Source: Pelobacter sp. UBA5610
Lineage (GTDB): Bacteria > Desulfobacterota > Desulfuromonadia > Desulfuromonadales > Syntrophotaleaceae
Length of the DNA: 19,644 nucleotides
Direction of reading: 5' to 3'
Assembly: GCA_002424645.1 (NCBI GenBank)
Contig: DIKU01000022.1
Location: 1 to 19,644, forward strand
The notes beneath the pieces were generated by a model. The model had not been told where the DNA came from, searched no databases, and worked only from the letters and a program-made list of their open reading frames with translations. The stretch's first letter is position 1, and every line of letters begins with the position of its first letter. This document shows positions 1 through 8,675 of the stretch, piece by piece. The translations under genes and the position numbers were made by a program.

Positions 1-217
1 CCACCGCCGGTTCTTCCACCGCCGGCTCGACTTTTTGGCCTGCCTTGCCAGCAAATACTTGCCCGACGCGACGCAAGACCCCTATCCCCAGCACAACCAC
101 CACGGCTGAACCAACCCAGAAGAGGATCATGGCCACCAGTGACTGGTGAAGTGCAGGCACGCCCATAAGAGCAGCCACCTGGGTCAGCCATTCGATACAG
201 CGGAAAAACAAATCCAT
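1..217 (-). CDS. ftsY: Probable FtsY N-terminus, membrane-anchored (partial)
   Basis: The reading frame starts at ATG 217 and stays open to the left edge, so only the first 72 codons are visible. An AAGGAG ribosome site lies 9 bases upstream of the ATG. The product begins MDLFFRCIEWLTQ, then has one strong hydrophobic segment (about residues 31–47, VAMILFWVGSAVVVVLGIGV region), a short basic stretch (RRVG) and the start of an acidic, proline-rich repeat (EPAVEEPAV). That layout, a membrane anchor followed by an acidic linker, fits the N-terminus of an SRP receptor FtsY, which docks signal recognition particle and ribosomes at the inner membrane. The catalytic NG GTPase domain is outside the window, so the name rests on the layout and on the gene lying downstream of smc and a roadblock gene. 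It could instead be another small membrane protein with an acidic tail. It is probably co-transcribed with the two genes before it; the gap to the roadblock gene is 51 bases. Confidence 0.5.
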   Translation of the reverse strand, partial: MDLFFRCIEWLTQVAALMGVPALHQSLVAMILFWVGSAVVVVLGIGVLRRVGQVFAGKAGQKVEPAVEEPAV

Positions 218-268
218 CGTTTTCTACTCCTTGAATATCCAGTGAAAAAACCGCCGGGCCGAAAGCGA

Positions 269-628
269 TCAGGCGATTTCCTTTTTAAGCAGAGCAACAC
301 AACGGCGGGCGGCAAAACGGGCTCGCCCCAATAGCTGACTGCGCCCCCCGGTCAGTACCAGAAAATAATCTGTGGTGATGGGTACCACCAGTGTCCGGGT
401 ATCGCGGGTCGAGATAACGACCTCTTGCAAATCATCGCTGCCGATTCGGTCAAGCATGGCGCGCATGTTCCCCAGAATGATCCCTTTATGCGCGCCGACC
501 AAGCGTAAATCATAATCATCCATGCTCCCGACCTGGTCGACAGCTTCACCTTCCCAATCGGCGATAATGGCACCGTTGGCACCGGGAACGCTATTCACTA
601 ATTCCATAAGAACAGATTTAAAAGGCAT
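269..628 (-). CDS. Roadblock/LC7 domain protein (MglB-like)
   Basis: A 119-residue protein made of a single roadblock/LC7 fold. The visible pattern is an N-terminal helix (MPFKSVLMELVNSVPGANGA), a strand with a small acidic motif (AIIADWEGEAVDQV), a central helix (KGIILGNMRAMLDRIG), then paired strands (LQEVVISTRDTRTLVVPIT and DYFLVLTGG) and a C-terminal helix rich in arginine and lysine. Proteins of this family are usually dimers that bind or regulate small GTPases; MglB acts on MglA in this way. No MglA-type GTPase is in the window. The start has an AGGGGG ribosome site 4 bases upstream, inside the 9-base gap after the smc stop codon, so the gene is very probably translated from the smc transcript. 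Its own target is not known from the sequence; candidates are an unlinked GTPase, the SMC complex or the FtsY-like product that follows. Confidence 0.85.
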   Translation of the reverse strand: MPFKSVLMELVNSVPGANGAIIADWEGEAVDQVGSMDDYDLRLVGAHKGIILGNMRAMLDRIGSDDLQEVVISTRDTRTLVVPITTDYFLVLTGGRSQLLGRARFAARRCVALLKKEIA

Positions 629-637
629 CGTGCCCCC

Positions 638-3600
638 TTAATAATCATTCAGCTGGACGGATACCAGCTTGGAAATCCCCGGATCTTCCATAGTCACGCC
701 GAAAAGGATATCGGCCATTTCCATGGTGCGCTTGCTATGGGTAATGACAATAAACTGCGACTTGGACGACATCTCGCGCACCATTTCGTTAAAACGCTGA
801 ATATTGGCTTCGTCCAACGGCGCATCGACCTCATCCAGCACACAAAAAGGTGATGGCTTGATAAGGAAAATAGCGAAAATCAAAGCGATGGCGGTAAGAG
901 CTTTTTCGCCTCCGGACAACAAACCGACATTCTGCAAGCGTTTGCCGGGGGGCTGCACGATGATTTCAATGCCTGTTTCAAGCAGGTCCTGCTCATCGGT
1001 CAGGGTTAATTCTGCACGCCCGCCCAAGAAAAGTCTCGGAAAAATTTCCTTGAACATGGCATTGACTTGATCGAAGGTCTCCCGAAACCGCTTGCGCGTC
1101 GTTCTGTTGATCTTTGCGATAGCGGTTTGCAATCCTTCCAATGAATTTTGCAGGTCCTGCTCCTGCTGACAGAGAAACTCCCAGCGCTGCTCGAGTTCAC
1201 GGTATTGATCAATGGCCGTCAGATTCACCTCACCGATGGTATCAATACTCCGACACAGTTCCTCCAGACGAACCTCCGCCGCATCCGGATCAAAAGCCTC
1301 GTCCCTTTCGCTGGTATCAGCCTGCGTCAGATCAAACCGGTAACGAAACTCGACATCGTGACGCAGATGTTCGGTTTCCATATCGATTTCTCGGACCCGT
1401 ATCTGCAATCCGGACAACAGCTCACGGGCCTGCAGCAACTGCCCACGCACTGTCCGGATGGCTTCTTCGCAAGCTTCGATCTGCCGCTGTTGCTCTTCAA
1501 ACACATCTTTGAGTCGATTCAGGCGAACCTTTTGTTCCTCTCGCCGCCCATGCAATACTTCCATTTCGACGCGCAGACGTTTTTGTTCGCCATGCAGGTG
1601 TGTCGTTTCGGCCTCGGACTCTTGCTGACTATGCTGACGCTGCAGCAATTGCCGTTCCAGATCCTGTCCAGTGGCGGCAAGATGTCGCAACTGACGACGT
1701 CCCCCTTCTTGGCGTTCTCGCAATTCGGCCAGAGTCACTTTAAGGGTGGTGACGGTGTCACGCAGACTCTCTTGCCCCCGTCGCCACACCCGCAGGTGTT
1801 CTTCACCTTGAGCAACAAGGGCTTCCTGCTCCAGTCGTTCGTTTTCAAGACGGGCACAGGCAGCCTCGGCTTCATCTTGTTGCCGCTGCAAGACACCGCT
1901 TTCCTCTTCGAGTTGATCATGTTCGAACGCAACGACTTCCAAACGCTCGTCCAGGCGCGCAAGCTCCTGCCTGGCCCGGGCCAGGTCCTTTTCCGCCGAG
2001 GTGCGCTTCAGCTCGAGAACATGGAGCTCTTCCCTCAAACTACTTTGCAGCTCTTCCATGGCTGCCAAAGCGGCTTTTTGATCGAGTCTCTGCTGTCGCA
2101 AGCGTGAAAGATTCTCATCCAGGACTTTTTGCCGTGATTGGAGTTCTTTGACCTCGCGTTTTTGCGACAGGAAACTATGTCCCAGGCCTTCACGGGCTCC
2201 GCCGCATACAGTCCCCCTATGGGTGAGGCAATCGCCGGCCGCGGTCACCAGAGTCACTCCGGACGGCAGGATCGTATCCAGAAAAGGATCCAGGTCCTCA
2301 ACCAGGTAAACCCCGTGCAGCAAAGGCATCAGCTGATGTGCGATATCCTGTCGGGGCGAAACCAGTTCGAACAAAGGTTGGCCGGCAGCAAACTGTACGA
2401 CAGGAGCGGCACCCGCGGATGGCAGTATCAGGGTGGCTCGACCGCCACCGTCCCGAAGAGCTTCCAAAGCGACGCGTGCATCCTGCGGTTGCCGTGCCAC
2501 CAATGCCTGCAAACGGTCACCGAGGACCGCCTCGACAGCCAGTTCATAGGCGGCGGGAACCTCGAGCAAATCGGCCACCATGCCGGCCATGCGATTGCGC
2601 AACGACATATCCTGCCACAGCAGTTTGACCCCTGCTCCATAGCCTTCAAGATTGCGTTCCATCTGTTCGAGCGATTGCAGTCGGGAACGGCATTCGCCCA
2701 GTAGCCCTTGGCCTTCGAGCAACTGCCGTTCGTTCTCTTCTATTTGCCGGCGCAAAACCAGTGACTGTTCGCGACTTTCTTCCTGAGCCTGCTCCAGTTC
2801 ATCCCGTTGGACCCGGAAAGATTCCAGCCCCTGCTCACCGCTGGCAACCATGGCCTCGGTGCTGATTCGTTTTTCATGCAACTGCACGGCTTCACGACGC
2901 TGCTGGGAACTGCGATCATCGATGCCCTGCAAACGACGACGGGCATCCTCCAGAAGGTTTCGACTTTTGGACAACTGCGTCATACGCTCGAACAGCCCCC
3001 GGCGCGCACTCTCAAGATCAGCCACGCATTGGCGTTCCTGAGACTGTTGCTCCTCCAGGGTTGCTGTTTCGCGCTCCAGTATCGCGGTTTTATCCTGAAG
3101 CTCTTGCGCCAGAGAAACGCCGGCCTCAGTCAACGCGGCTTCCTCCTGCCGAATCTCCTCCAATCGGCCCTGAAGATCTTGCCTCTCCTGGCTGTACTGC
3201 TGTTGCTGGCGGGCAATATTCTGCAAAGCCTGAACGCCGAACTCGATGCGGCCCTCGACCCGCTGTAATTCCGTGCTGAGATTAAAGAATCCTTCCTGGC
3301 ACTTCCCGAGCTCCTTTTCGGAGCTCACTTGCACCAGTCGCTGTTCCTCAAGTTCAAGTTCAAGCTGCCCGAAACGCCCTTCCAGCTCGACAACCTGCAA
3401 TTGCGCCTGCGTCTCTTCACGGCCGCGATGGTCGCGATCCCTTACCAGTTCCACATAGCGACGGCGGGCAAAACTGAGTTCAATCTGTTTTTGTTCTTCG
3501 CGATAACTCCGAAATTGTTCCGCCTTGCGGGCCTGGCGTTTAAGAGTCCCGAGCTGACGACGCACCTCGCCAATAATATCCCGCAAACGCAGCAGATTCT

Positions 3601-4195
3601 GACGGGTCGCCTCAATCTTGCGCAAAGCGGTCTTTTTGCGCGCCTTGAATTTACTGACTCCGGCCGCTTCTTCTATGAGATAACGCCGATCTTCCGGCTT
3701 GGCATTGAGCAACTGGCCTACCTTGCCCTGCTCGATAATGGAATAAGCCCGTGCTCCGATCCCGGTATCCATGAAAAGCTCGGAGATATCGAGTAAGCGA
3801 CAGGGAGTTTTATTCAACAGGTATTCGCTGTCTCCATTGCGATAAAGACGGCGCGTCACCATAAATTCGGCGTAATCTCTCACTACCGCCGGCCCCTGGC
3901 CTTTTTCGTTGGAAAAGACCAGCGAAACTTCAGCCATGCCCACCGGTTTGCGGCTCTCGCTTCCCCCGAAAATCACGTCTTCCATGGCCCGGCCACGCAG
4001 ATTTTTGGGGCTTTGTTCCCCCATGGCCCAGCGAATGGCATCGACGACATTGCTCTTGCCACAGCCGTTTGGACCGACTACGGCAGCTATTCCCGCGCCA
4101 AAATCCAGGGTCACACGATCAACAAATGATTTAAACCCGGCGATTTCTATCCGTTTAATCTGCATATATGCGCGGGAAAAGTCCTTTCTGGCCAT
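638..4195 (-). CDS. smc: Chromosome segregation ATPase SMC
   Basis: A full-length bacterial SMC (1185 residues), the DNA-loop-extruding ATPase that works with ScpA and ScpB to organise and separate chromosomes. The N-terminal head has Walker A GPNGCGKS at residues 41–48. A long coiled coil runs from about 180 to 510, followed by the hinge at about 515–680 (starting near GYGAGVK) and the returning coiled coil from about 690 to 1030. The C-terminal head has the signature LSGGEK at 1093 and Walker B ending in D1121-E1122 (VLDEVDAPLDE). All ATPase motifs are intact. Two starts are possible: ATG 4195, or the in-frame ATG 4165, which gives MQIKRIEIAGFKSF, the usual family N-terminus. Neither has a well-placed strong ribosome site, so the first ten residues are doubtful. 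scpA and scpB are not nearby. It is the first gene of an operon with the roadblock protein and probable FtsY. Confidence 0.97.
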   Translation of the reverse strand: MARKDFSRAYMQIKRIEIAGFKSFVDRVTLDFGAGIAAVVGPNGCGKSNVVDAIRWAMGEQSPKNLRGRAMEDVIFGGSESRKPVGMAEVSLVFSNEKGQGPAVVRDYAEFMVTRRLYRNGDSEYLLNKTPCRLLDISELFMDTGIGARAYSIIEQGKVGQLLNAKPEDRRYLIEEAAGVSKFKARKKTALRKIEATRQNLLRLRDIIGEVRRQLGTLKRQARKAEQFRSYREEQKQIELSFARRRYVELVRDRDHRGREETQAQLQVVELEGRFGQLELELEEQRLVQVSSEKELGKCQEGFFNLSTELQRVEGRIEFGVQALQNIARQQQQYSQERQDLQGRLEEIRQEEAALTEAGVSLAQELQDKTAILERETATLEEQQSQERQCVADLESARRGLFERMTQLSKSRNLLEDARRRLQGIDDRSSQQRREAVQLHEKRISTEAMVASGEQGLESFRVQRDELEQAQEESREQSLVLRRQIEENERQLLEGQGLLGECRSRLQSLEQMERNLEGYGAGVKLLWQDMSLRNRMAGMVADLLEVPAAYELAVEAVLGDRLQALVARQPQDARVALEALRDGGGRATLILPSAGAAPVVQFAAGQPLFELVSPRQDIAHQLMPLLHGVYLVEDLDPFLDTILPSGVTLVTAAGDCLTHRGTVCGGAREGLGHSFLSQKREVKELQSRQKVLDENLSRLRQQRLDQKAALAAMEELQSSLREELHVLELKRTSAEKDLARARQELARLDERLEVVAFEHDQLEEESGVLQRQQDEAEAACARLENERLEQEALVAQGEEHLRVWRRGQESLRDTVTTLKVTLAELRERQEGGRRQLRHLAATGQDLERQLLQRQHSQQESEAETTHLHGEQKRLRVEMEVLHGRREEQKVRLNRLKDVFEEQQRQIEACEEAIRTVRGQLLQARELLSGLQIRVREIDMETEHLRHDVEFRYRFDLTQADTSERDEAFDPDAAEVRLEELCRSIDTIGEVNLTAIDQYRELEQRWEFLCQQEQDLQNSLEGLQTAIAKINRTTRKRFRETFDQVNAMFKEIFPRLFLGGRAELTLTDEQDLLETGIEIIVQPPGKRLQNVGLLSGGEKALTAIALIFAIFLIKPSPFCVLDEVDAPLDEANIQRFNEMVREMSSKSQFIVITHSKRTMEMADILFGVTMEDPGISKLVSVQLNDY

Positions 4196-4206
4196 AATCT
4201 TTAAAT

Positions 4207-4242
4207 GACCGGCATGTTAACAAGCCAAAAATACCATGTAAA
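4207..4242 (-). promoter_or_regulatory. Candidate sigma-70-type promoter of smc
   Basis: Read on the minus strand, TTTACA (4242–4237; 5 of 6 to TTGACA) is followed after exactly 17 bases by TAACAT (4219–4214; 4 of 6 to TATAAT). Transcription would begin near 4207, about 12 bases before the upstream smc ATG at 4195. This gives a very short leader if 4195 is the start and about 40 bases if 4165 is used. Confidence 0.45.
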
Positions 4243-4355
4243 GCAGTTTGCGGGCTAAACATTTTCGCTCGGGGCGTCAGCTTTAACAGAAAGCCCATAC
4301 TGCCGGGTCGAAAGACACTTATCCGGTACGTACAAATCTCGAACATCAAGGCCTC

Positions 4356-4384
4356 TTGTTTGAAAACGTAACTAAAGCTATGAT
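4356..4384 (+). promoter_or_regulatory. Candidate promoter of the RluA-like gene
   Basis: TTGTTT at 4356–4361 and TATGAT at 4379–4384 are separated by exactly 17 bases. The expected start of transcription is 6 to 9 bases after the -10 box, at about 4390–4393. The start codon ATG is at 4393 and no Shine-Dalgarno sequence precedes it. The promoter and the start codon together suggest a leaderless or nearly leaderless mRNA. Confidence 0.5.
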
Positions 4385-4392
4385 GTGCCCCT

Positions 4393-5268
4393 ATGATTAC
4401 TATTCAACTTACGGAACAAAATACCGGGCAAGCAGTTTTGGACATCCTTCAGCAGCACATACCGGCTGCACCGCTATCCTACCTGCGACAATTGCTGCGC
4501 CGCGGCAAGGTTTACAGCGACGGTATCGCCCTGGGTGAAGAATCCCATCTGCATGGCTATGAAACGTTGCAACTGCCCGATAGCGCAAGATTACGGGAAC
4601 TCTGCGACAGTCCCCTGCCTAAAGTGACCATTCTGCTCGAAACAGAGGCTCTTCTGGCGGTCTTCAAACCTGCGGGTCTTGCAATCCACAGCAGCGTTAA
4701 CCATATGGGAGACAATCTCACCGACCGTGTCCGTACCTTAATTCATCACCGCAAAGCCCCCTACAAGATCGCCCCTGCACATCGTCTGGATATCGGCACA
4801 TCCGGACCGGTACTGTTCGGAAAGGGGCGTAAAGCCACTGCTGAACTGGGGCGATTACTGCAAGCCGGACAGATAAAAAAAACCTATTTGGCACTGGTCC
4901 ATGGCATTCCTCCTGACTCAGGAACCTTGACCACCGAGGTGCAGGTACAGGACAAGATCAAAGAGGCTGCAACCCGGTTCAGGGTGCTCGGACGCTGCGG
5001 AAATGCAGCACTACTCGAAATAGAGCTTTTGAGCGGTCGCAAACACCAGATCCGGCAACAGTGCTCCGATGCCGGATGGCCGGTTTATGGAGACACCCGT
5101 TATGGCGGACCGGCACTGATCGGACTGGAGCGGCTGTTTCTGCATTGCTGGCAGCTATCCTGTTCAGCCATGGGAGAATCTCACCATTTTTTCATATCCA
5201 GTCCTCTGCCCGGCGATTTACGTACGATCCTGCGAACCATGCACATCGACCTTCCATCCCCAACCTGA
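4393..5268 (+). CDS. RluA-family RNA pseudouridine synthase
   Basis: A 291-residue enzyme that would convert specific uridines in rRNA or tRNA to pseudouridine. Residues 25–65 resemble an S4 RNA-binding domain (LSYLRQLLRRGKVYSDG). The catalytic domain follows: the strand LLAVFKPAGLAIHSS at about 87–101, the active-site motif HRLDIGTSG with catalytic aspartate D133, and the conserved GRKHQIR at 214–220 followed by the PVYGDTRYG segment. The family usually has a basic or polar residue after HRLD (HRLDRxTSG, HRLDKxTSG); isoleucine here is unusual, but the aspartate is intact. The target base cannot be told from the sequence, so no RluC, RluD or TruC name is given. No ribosome site is visible before ATG 4393 and no in-frame start lies close upstream. 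It is probably co-transcribed with the AsmA-like gene 54 bases downstream. Confidence 0.9.
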   Translation: MITIQLTEQNTGQAVLDILQQHIPAAPLSYLRQLLRRGKVYSDGIALGEESHLHGYETLQLPDSARLRELCDSPLPKVTILLETEALLAVFKPAGLAIHSSVNHMGDNLTDRVRTLIHHRKAPYKIAPAHRLDIGTSGPVLFGKGRKATAELGRLLQAGQIKKTYLALVHGIPPDSGTLTTEVQVQDKIKEAATRFRVLGRCGNAALLEIELLSGRKHQIRQQCSDAGWPVYGDTRYGGPALIGLERLFLHCWQLSCSAMGESHHFFISSPLPGDLRTILRTMHIDLPSPT

Positions 5269-5322
5269 GGAATTGGCAGGTTGCAACCAATGCTCACATC
5301 ACACCCTGCGGACGCTTAAGCC

Positions 5323-8300
5323 ATGGTCAAGCCAACCACCCCCAGAACCTCCATGATTCGCAGGCATCCGATACTGACTGCCATCGCCTTGTTTGCTACC
5401 GTTTGTCTGGCGGCAGCAGGCACCTTTTTGGCAACCTTCGACTTAAACACGTACAAAGAATCGCTGGCAACCCGTTTAAGCACAGCCCTCTCTCAACCCG
5501 TCAGCATAGGCGCGGCATCCATGTCCTGGCGACGGGGCCCGGTATTCGACATTTCGGCCCTTCGCATCGGCGAACCCGACTCTGAACCGATTGGCGAAAT
5601 CGCGCACCTTTTCCTGCAACCACGCCTGCTGCCCTTGCTGCGCGGCCAAGTCATTTTTGACGACATGACCCTCGACCGCCCGCGTTACAGGCTGGAACTG
5701 CTGCCATCCGACAGCACCACCGAACTGCCATTTTCTCTACTGAAGGCCTTGGTGCAAAGCGTGCAGGTACGCAACCTGGCGATCACCGATGGCCAACTGG
5801 ACCTTGATACCCACCGGGGAACCGGACCTTCTGCACATGTGCAGGTTCGTGCCATCGAACTGAAAATCCGCAACTTGCTGACCGGACGCCCGGGCAAACT
5901 GCAACTCAAGGCCGAACTGCTGCAAAACCAGGAGGTCGCCACCCTGAGCGTCAAGGGGCGTATAGCCCAGGATTCGGATATGAGCACCTGGCAACAGGCC
6001 AGGGGCAAGCTAGAGGTGCAACTCCAGAATATCGATGCCGAGCAGATATTTAAATGGTTTCCCCCTCCGGCCGAAAGTCCGAAGTTGAGAGGCGGGGCGA
6101 CACTCACCATCACCACGGAAGGTAGCGTTGCCGATGGTCTGCACTTTAACGCCAGCCTGGCCGGCCAGAGCCTTACTCTTCTCTGGCCGGGACAGTATCA
6201 GAAGTCTCCTGCCTTAAATACCTTCAAGGTTGCCGGCATCTGGACCGCTACGGAAAGCCTGAGTACGCTCAGTGAACTCAACCTGCAGCTTGACAATTTG
6301 CGCCTGCAGGGGCATCTATCCCTGCAGGTCAACCAGGATCAGCCCTGGCTGGAAGGCACGCTGAGAAGCGCACCGTTAAAATTAGTGGAAATTCGCCAAT
6401 TTGTTCCCGACCGAGTCAGGTTATCGAACGGAAAAATTCTGCATGCCGGCCTTGAGAAGGGCACCGTGCAAATCCACCACCTGCGCTTTGCCGGCCCGCT
6501 ACACCACCTCGGGCAATCCGAGACCCTGCTGCCGCTAGCCGATGCCCGCATCACTCTGAGGGATGCACGTTTACCCTTGCCTTCTACCACCCCCCTTGAT
6601 CAGATCAATGCCGCCCTGACACTCAGGGGTGGTGATTTGCACTTGAACGAAGGCACGGCTATGCTCATGAAAAGTCCGGTGCGGTTTTCCGGCACGACCA
6701 CCCATCTGCTGACGAAGGACCAGAGTTTTTCTGGCAATGCCGAATGGGACGTCCCCGCAACCCGATTGTGGAACGATTTGGCCACCCAGCGGGCATGGCA
6801 CGGCAAAGCCCAAGGCATCATCCCCGTCACCGTTTCGCTGACCGGCCCGCTCGGGCAGTTGCACGGCACCCTGCAAGCCAACCTTGCCCGTTGCGCCCTT
6901 GACTGGCCGGGCATCGTCTCCAAGCCAGCCGGCATCCCAGCCGAACTCCGTCTGGCGGGATACCAACAGAAGCAGGTTTTAGTCGTTGAAAAGGGCCTGT
7001 TCAGCCTGCCCCCCTGCGACCTGGATTTTTCCGGCTCAATCGGGTTGACGGATAAGTTGCCCCTTGACCTGCACCTGCAGCTTCCCCCCATCAATCTTCA
7101 GAAAGCGTATCAACTGGTGCCGGCACTGGCCACCTACCGTACAGAAGGAACGCTTGCTTTTACCGGGCAACTTTCAGGTTTCCTTGCCAAACCGTCGTTT
7201 TCTGGCCAAGCCCAGCTTGGCGCTGCCGCTTTGGCGATAGAAGACCTGGAAGCCAAGGTGCGAGATATAAACGGCACCATTACTATCAGCGACCAGCATT
7301 GCCGGTTCACCGACCTGAACGCCCGCCTGGGCCAATCCCCCCTCAGCCTGGATGGGAATTTGAGCGGGGGCACCGATCCCGCCTTCACCCTGCATTTCAA
7401 GGCACCCAGAGTCGGTGCCGGGGAGATTATTTTTCCGGGCAGCAAAGTGGTGTTTCGCAACCTGAACGGAACCCTCGTGTTCAACCGCGATCGACTCCGC
7501 TACGAAAACATCCGTTTCGACCTGGGAACCGGCAAGGGGTTCCGACTTGGGGGCAGCCAGGGATTAACCAGTCCAATCCTCGCCGAATTGAACATTCATG
7601 CAAAAAAAGCTTCTATTGACGAAGTTGTGGCGCTATGGGAAGAAGAATCTCCAGCCGAAGGCGTGGGTGAAGAAGAAAACAGCCATTACCGCATCGCCAT
7701 CCAGGCCAGCGTTGATGAGGGGCGGTACGGAAATCTGACATTTTCCGAGGCCAAGGGCCAGGTCGTCGCGGAAAAAAACACCGTTGCCATCACCCCCCTG
7801 ACCTTTCTCACCGGGTCGGGATCCTGCCAGGCAGAGGTGATTATCGATAACAGCGATGACAACCAATCCATGCTGTCCATCTCCGGACAAATGAAGGACG
7901 TCGATGCGGCGTATCTGCACAATGAATTGCTGCGACACCAGGGATTGGTGACCGGAAAATTAAACGGGTGGGTGCAACTGCAGGGGCCGGCCGGTCCCGA
8001 ACTTCTTACCAGGGGCAAGGGAAAGGCCGACATCCACATAAAAGACGGCGTGCTGCGTAAGTTCTCGTTTTTATCCAAGGTTTTTTCCCTGCTCAACGTC
8101 TCGCAGATTTTCACCTTGCACCTGCCGGACATGGCCAGTCACGGCATGCCCTTTACCTCCCTCTCTGGGTCTATTAACCTTGGCGAGGGTCGGCTGATCA
8201 CGGAAGATATGGCGGTGGCAAGCAATGCGATGAACCTGTCGTTGGTGGGCAGCTTCGATCTTAAGCAGGACCAGCTGGACCTGCTGATGGGGGTTAAACC

Positions 8301-8613
8301 TTTCGGAACCGTGGATAAGATCGTATCCAAAATCCCCTTGGCGGGCTGGATTCTCACGGGTGAGAACAAGGCTCTTATCACTGCGCATTTCCGGATCCAG
8401 GGACCGAGCGAAGCACCGGACGTAGAGGCTATCCCCATCACTTCGGTGTCGAAAAAGGTTTTTGGAATATTCCAACGGGTTCTTGGCCTGCCGGGCAAAA
8501 TGGTCAGCGATGTGGGAGAACTGTTTCAATCGAAGGAAGAGATAAAGAATTCGCCTCCCACCGGGGCGGACAATGGCGACAAGCAACTGGAAAGCGGGCA
8601 ACTTGCGAAGTAA
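5323..8613 (+). CDS. AsmA/YhdP-like envelope protein
   Basis: A 1096-residue protein with a short basic N-terminus, one membrane-spanning segment at about residues 17–38 (ILTAIALFATVCLAAAG) and a very long, mostly beta-stranded remainder expected in the periplasm. The N-terminal part (TYKESLATRLSTALSQPVSIG, then a run of short strands) and the C-terminal 250 residues (a stretch with GKGKADIHIKDGVL, then LSGSINLGEGRLITEDMAV and LMGVKPFGTVDKIVSKIPLAG) match the AsmA/DUF3971 layout seen in YhdP. Members of this superfamily, with TamB, are thought to bridge inner and outer membranes and carry phospholipids. ATG 5323 and the in-frame ATG 5353 (MIRRHPIL) are both possible starts and neither has a clear ribosome site. 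Just upstream is an in-frame 9-codon frame (ATG 5290 to TAA 5319) ending 3 bases before ATG 5323. The gene is convergent with the glycosyltransferase gene to its right. Confidence 0.85.
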   Translation: MVKPTTPRTSMIRRHPILTAIALFATVCLAAAGTFLATFDLNTYKESLATRLSTALSQPVSIGAASMSWRRGPVFDISALRIGEPDSEPIGEIAHLFLQPRLLPLLRGQVIFDDMTLDRPRYRLELLPSDSTTELPFSLLKALVQSVQVRNLAITDGQLDLDTHRGTGPSAHVQVRAIELKIRNLLTGRPGKLQLKAELLQNQEVATLSVKGRIAQDSDMSTWQQARGKLEVQLQNIDAEQIFKWFPPPAESPKLRGGATLTITTEGSVADGLHFNASLAGQSLTLLWPGQYQKSPALNTFKVAGIWTATESLSTLSELNLQLDNLRLQGHLSLQVNQDQPWLEGTLRSAPLKLVEIRQFVPDRVRLSNGKILHAGLEKGTVQIHHLRFAGPLHHLGQSETLLPLADARITLRDARLPLPSTTPLDQINAALTLRGGDLHLNEGTAMLMKSPVRFSGTTTHLLTKDQSFSGNAEWDVPATRLWNDLATQRAWHGKAQGIIPVTVSLTGPLGQLHGTLQANLARCALDWPGIVSKPAGIPAELRLAGYQQKQVLVVEKGLFSLPPCDLDFSGSIGLTDKLPLDLHLQLPPINLQKAYQLVPALATYRTEGTLAFTGQLSGFLAKPSFSGQAQLGAAALAIEDLEAKVRDINGTITISDQHCRFTDLNARLGQSPLSLDGNLSGGTDPAFTLHFKAPRVGAGEIIFPGSKVVFRNLNGTLVFNRDRLRYENIRFDLGTGKGFRLGGSQGLTSPILAELNIHAKKASIDEVVALWEEESPAEGVGEEENSHYRIAIQASVDEGRYGNLTFSEAKGQVVAEKNTVAITPLTFLTGSGSCQAEVIIDNSDDNQSMLSISGQMKDVDAAYLHNELLRHQGLVTGKLNGWVQLQGPAGPELLTRGKGKADIHIKDGVLRKFSFLSKVFSLLNVSQIFTLHLPDMASHGMPFTSLSGSINLGEGRLITEDMAVASNAMNLSLVGSFDLKQDQLDLLMGVKPFGTVDKIVSKIPLAGWILTGENKALITAHFRIQGPSEAPDVEAIPITSVSKKVFGIFQRVLGLPGKMVSDVGELFQSKEEIKNSPPTGADNGDKQLESGQLAK

Positions 8614-8652
8614 AAAGTGACGAAGCCCGCGGTCAGCCAGATAAACGTCACT
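8612..8652 (-). terminator. Terminator after the glycosyltransferase gene
   Basis: On the minus strand, AGTGACG (8652–8646) pairs perfectly with CGTCACT (8622–8616) across a 23-base loop and runs directly into five T residues. It lies between the two convergent genes, 23 bases past the glycosyltransferase stop. The large loop makes it a moderate candidate. Confidence 0.45.
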
Positions 8653-8675
8653 CCCCCTCAAGACCTGTCGTAGAC

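Noticed and set aside
1148..2107. A 319-residue open frame antisense to smc.
   Set aside because: It is the mirror of a glutamine- and leucine-rich coiled coil on the other strand. Long antisense frames are expected from such codon bias, and it has no ribosome site or domain pattern.
4240..4350. A possible tRNA-like segment (gccgggtcgaaag) in the smc upstream gap.
   Set aside because: No acceptor stem or anticodon arm could be built around it.
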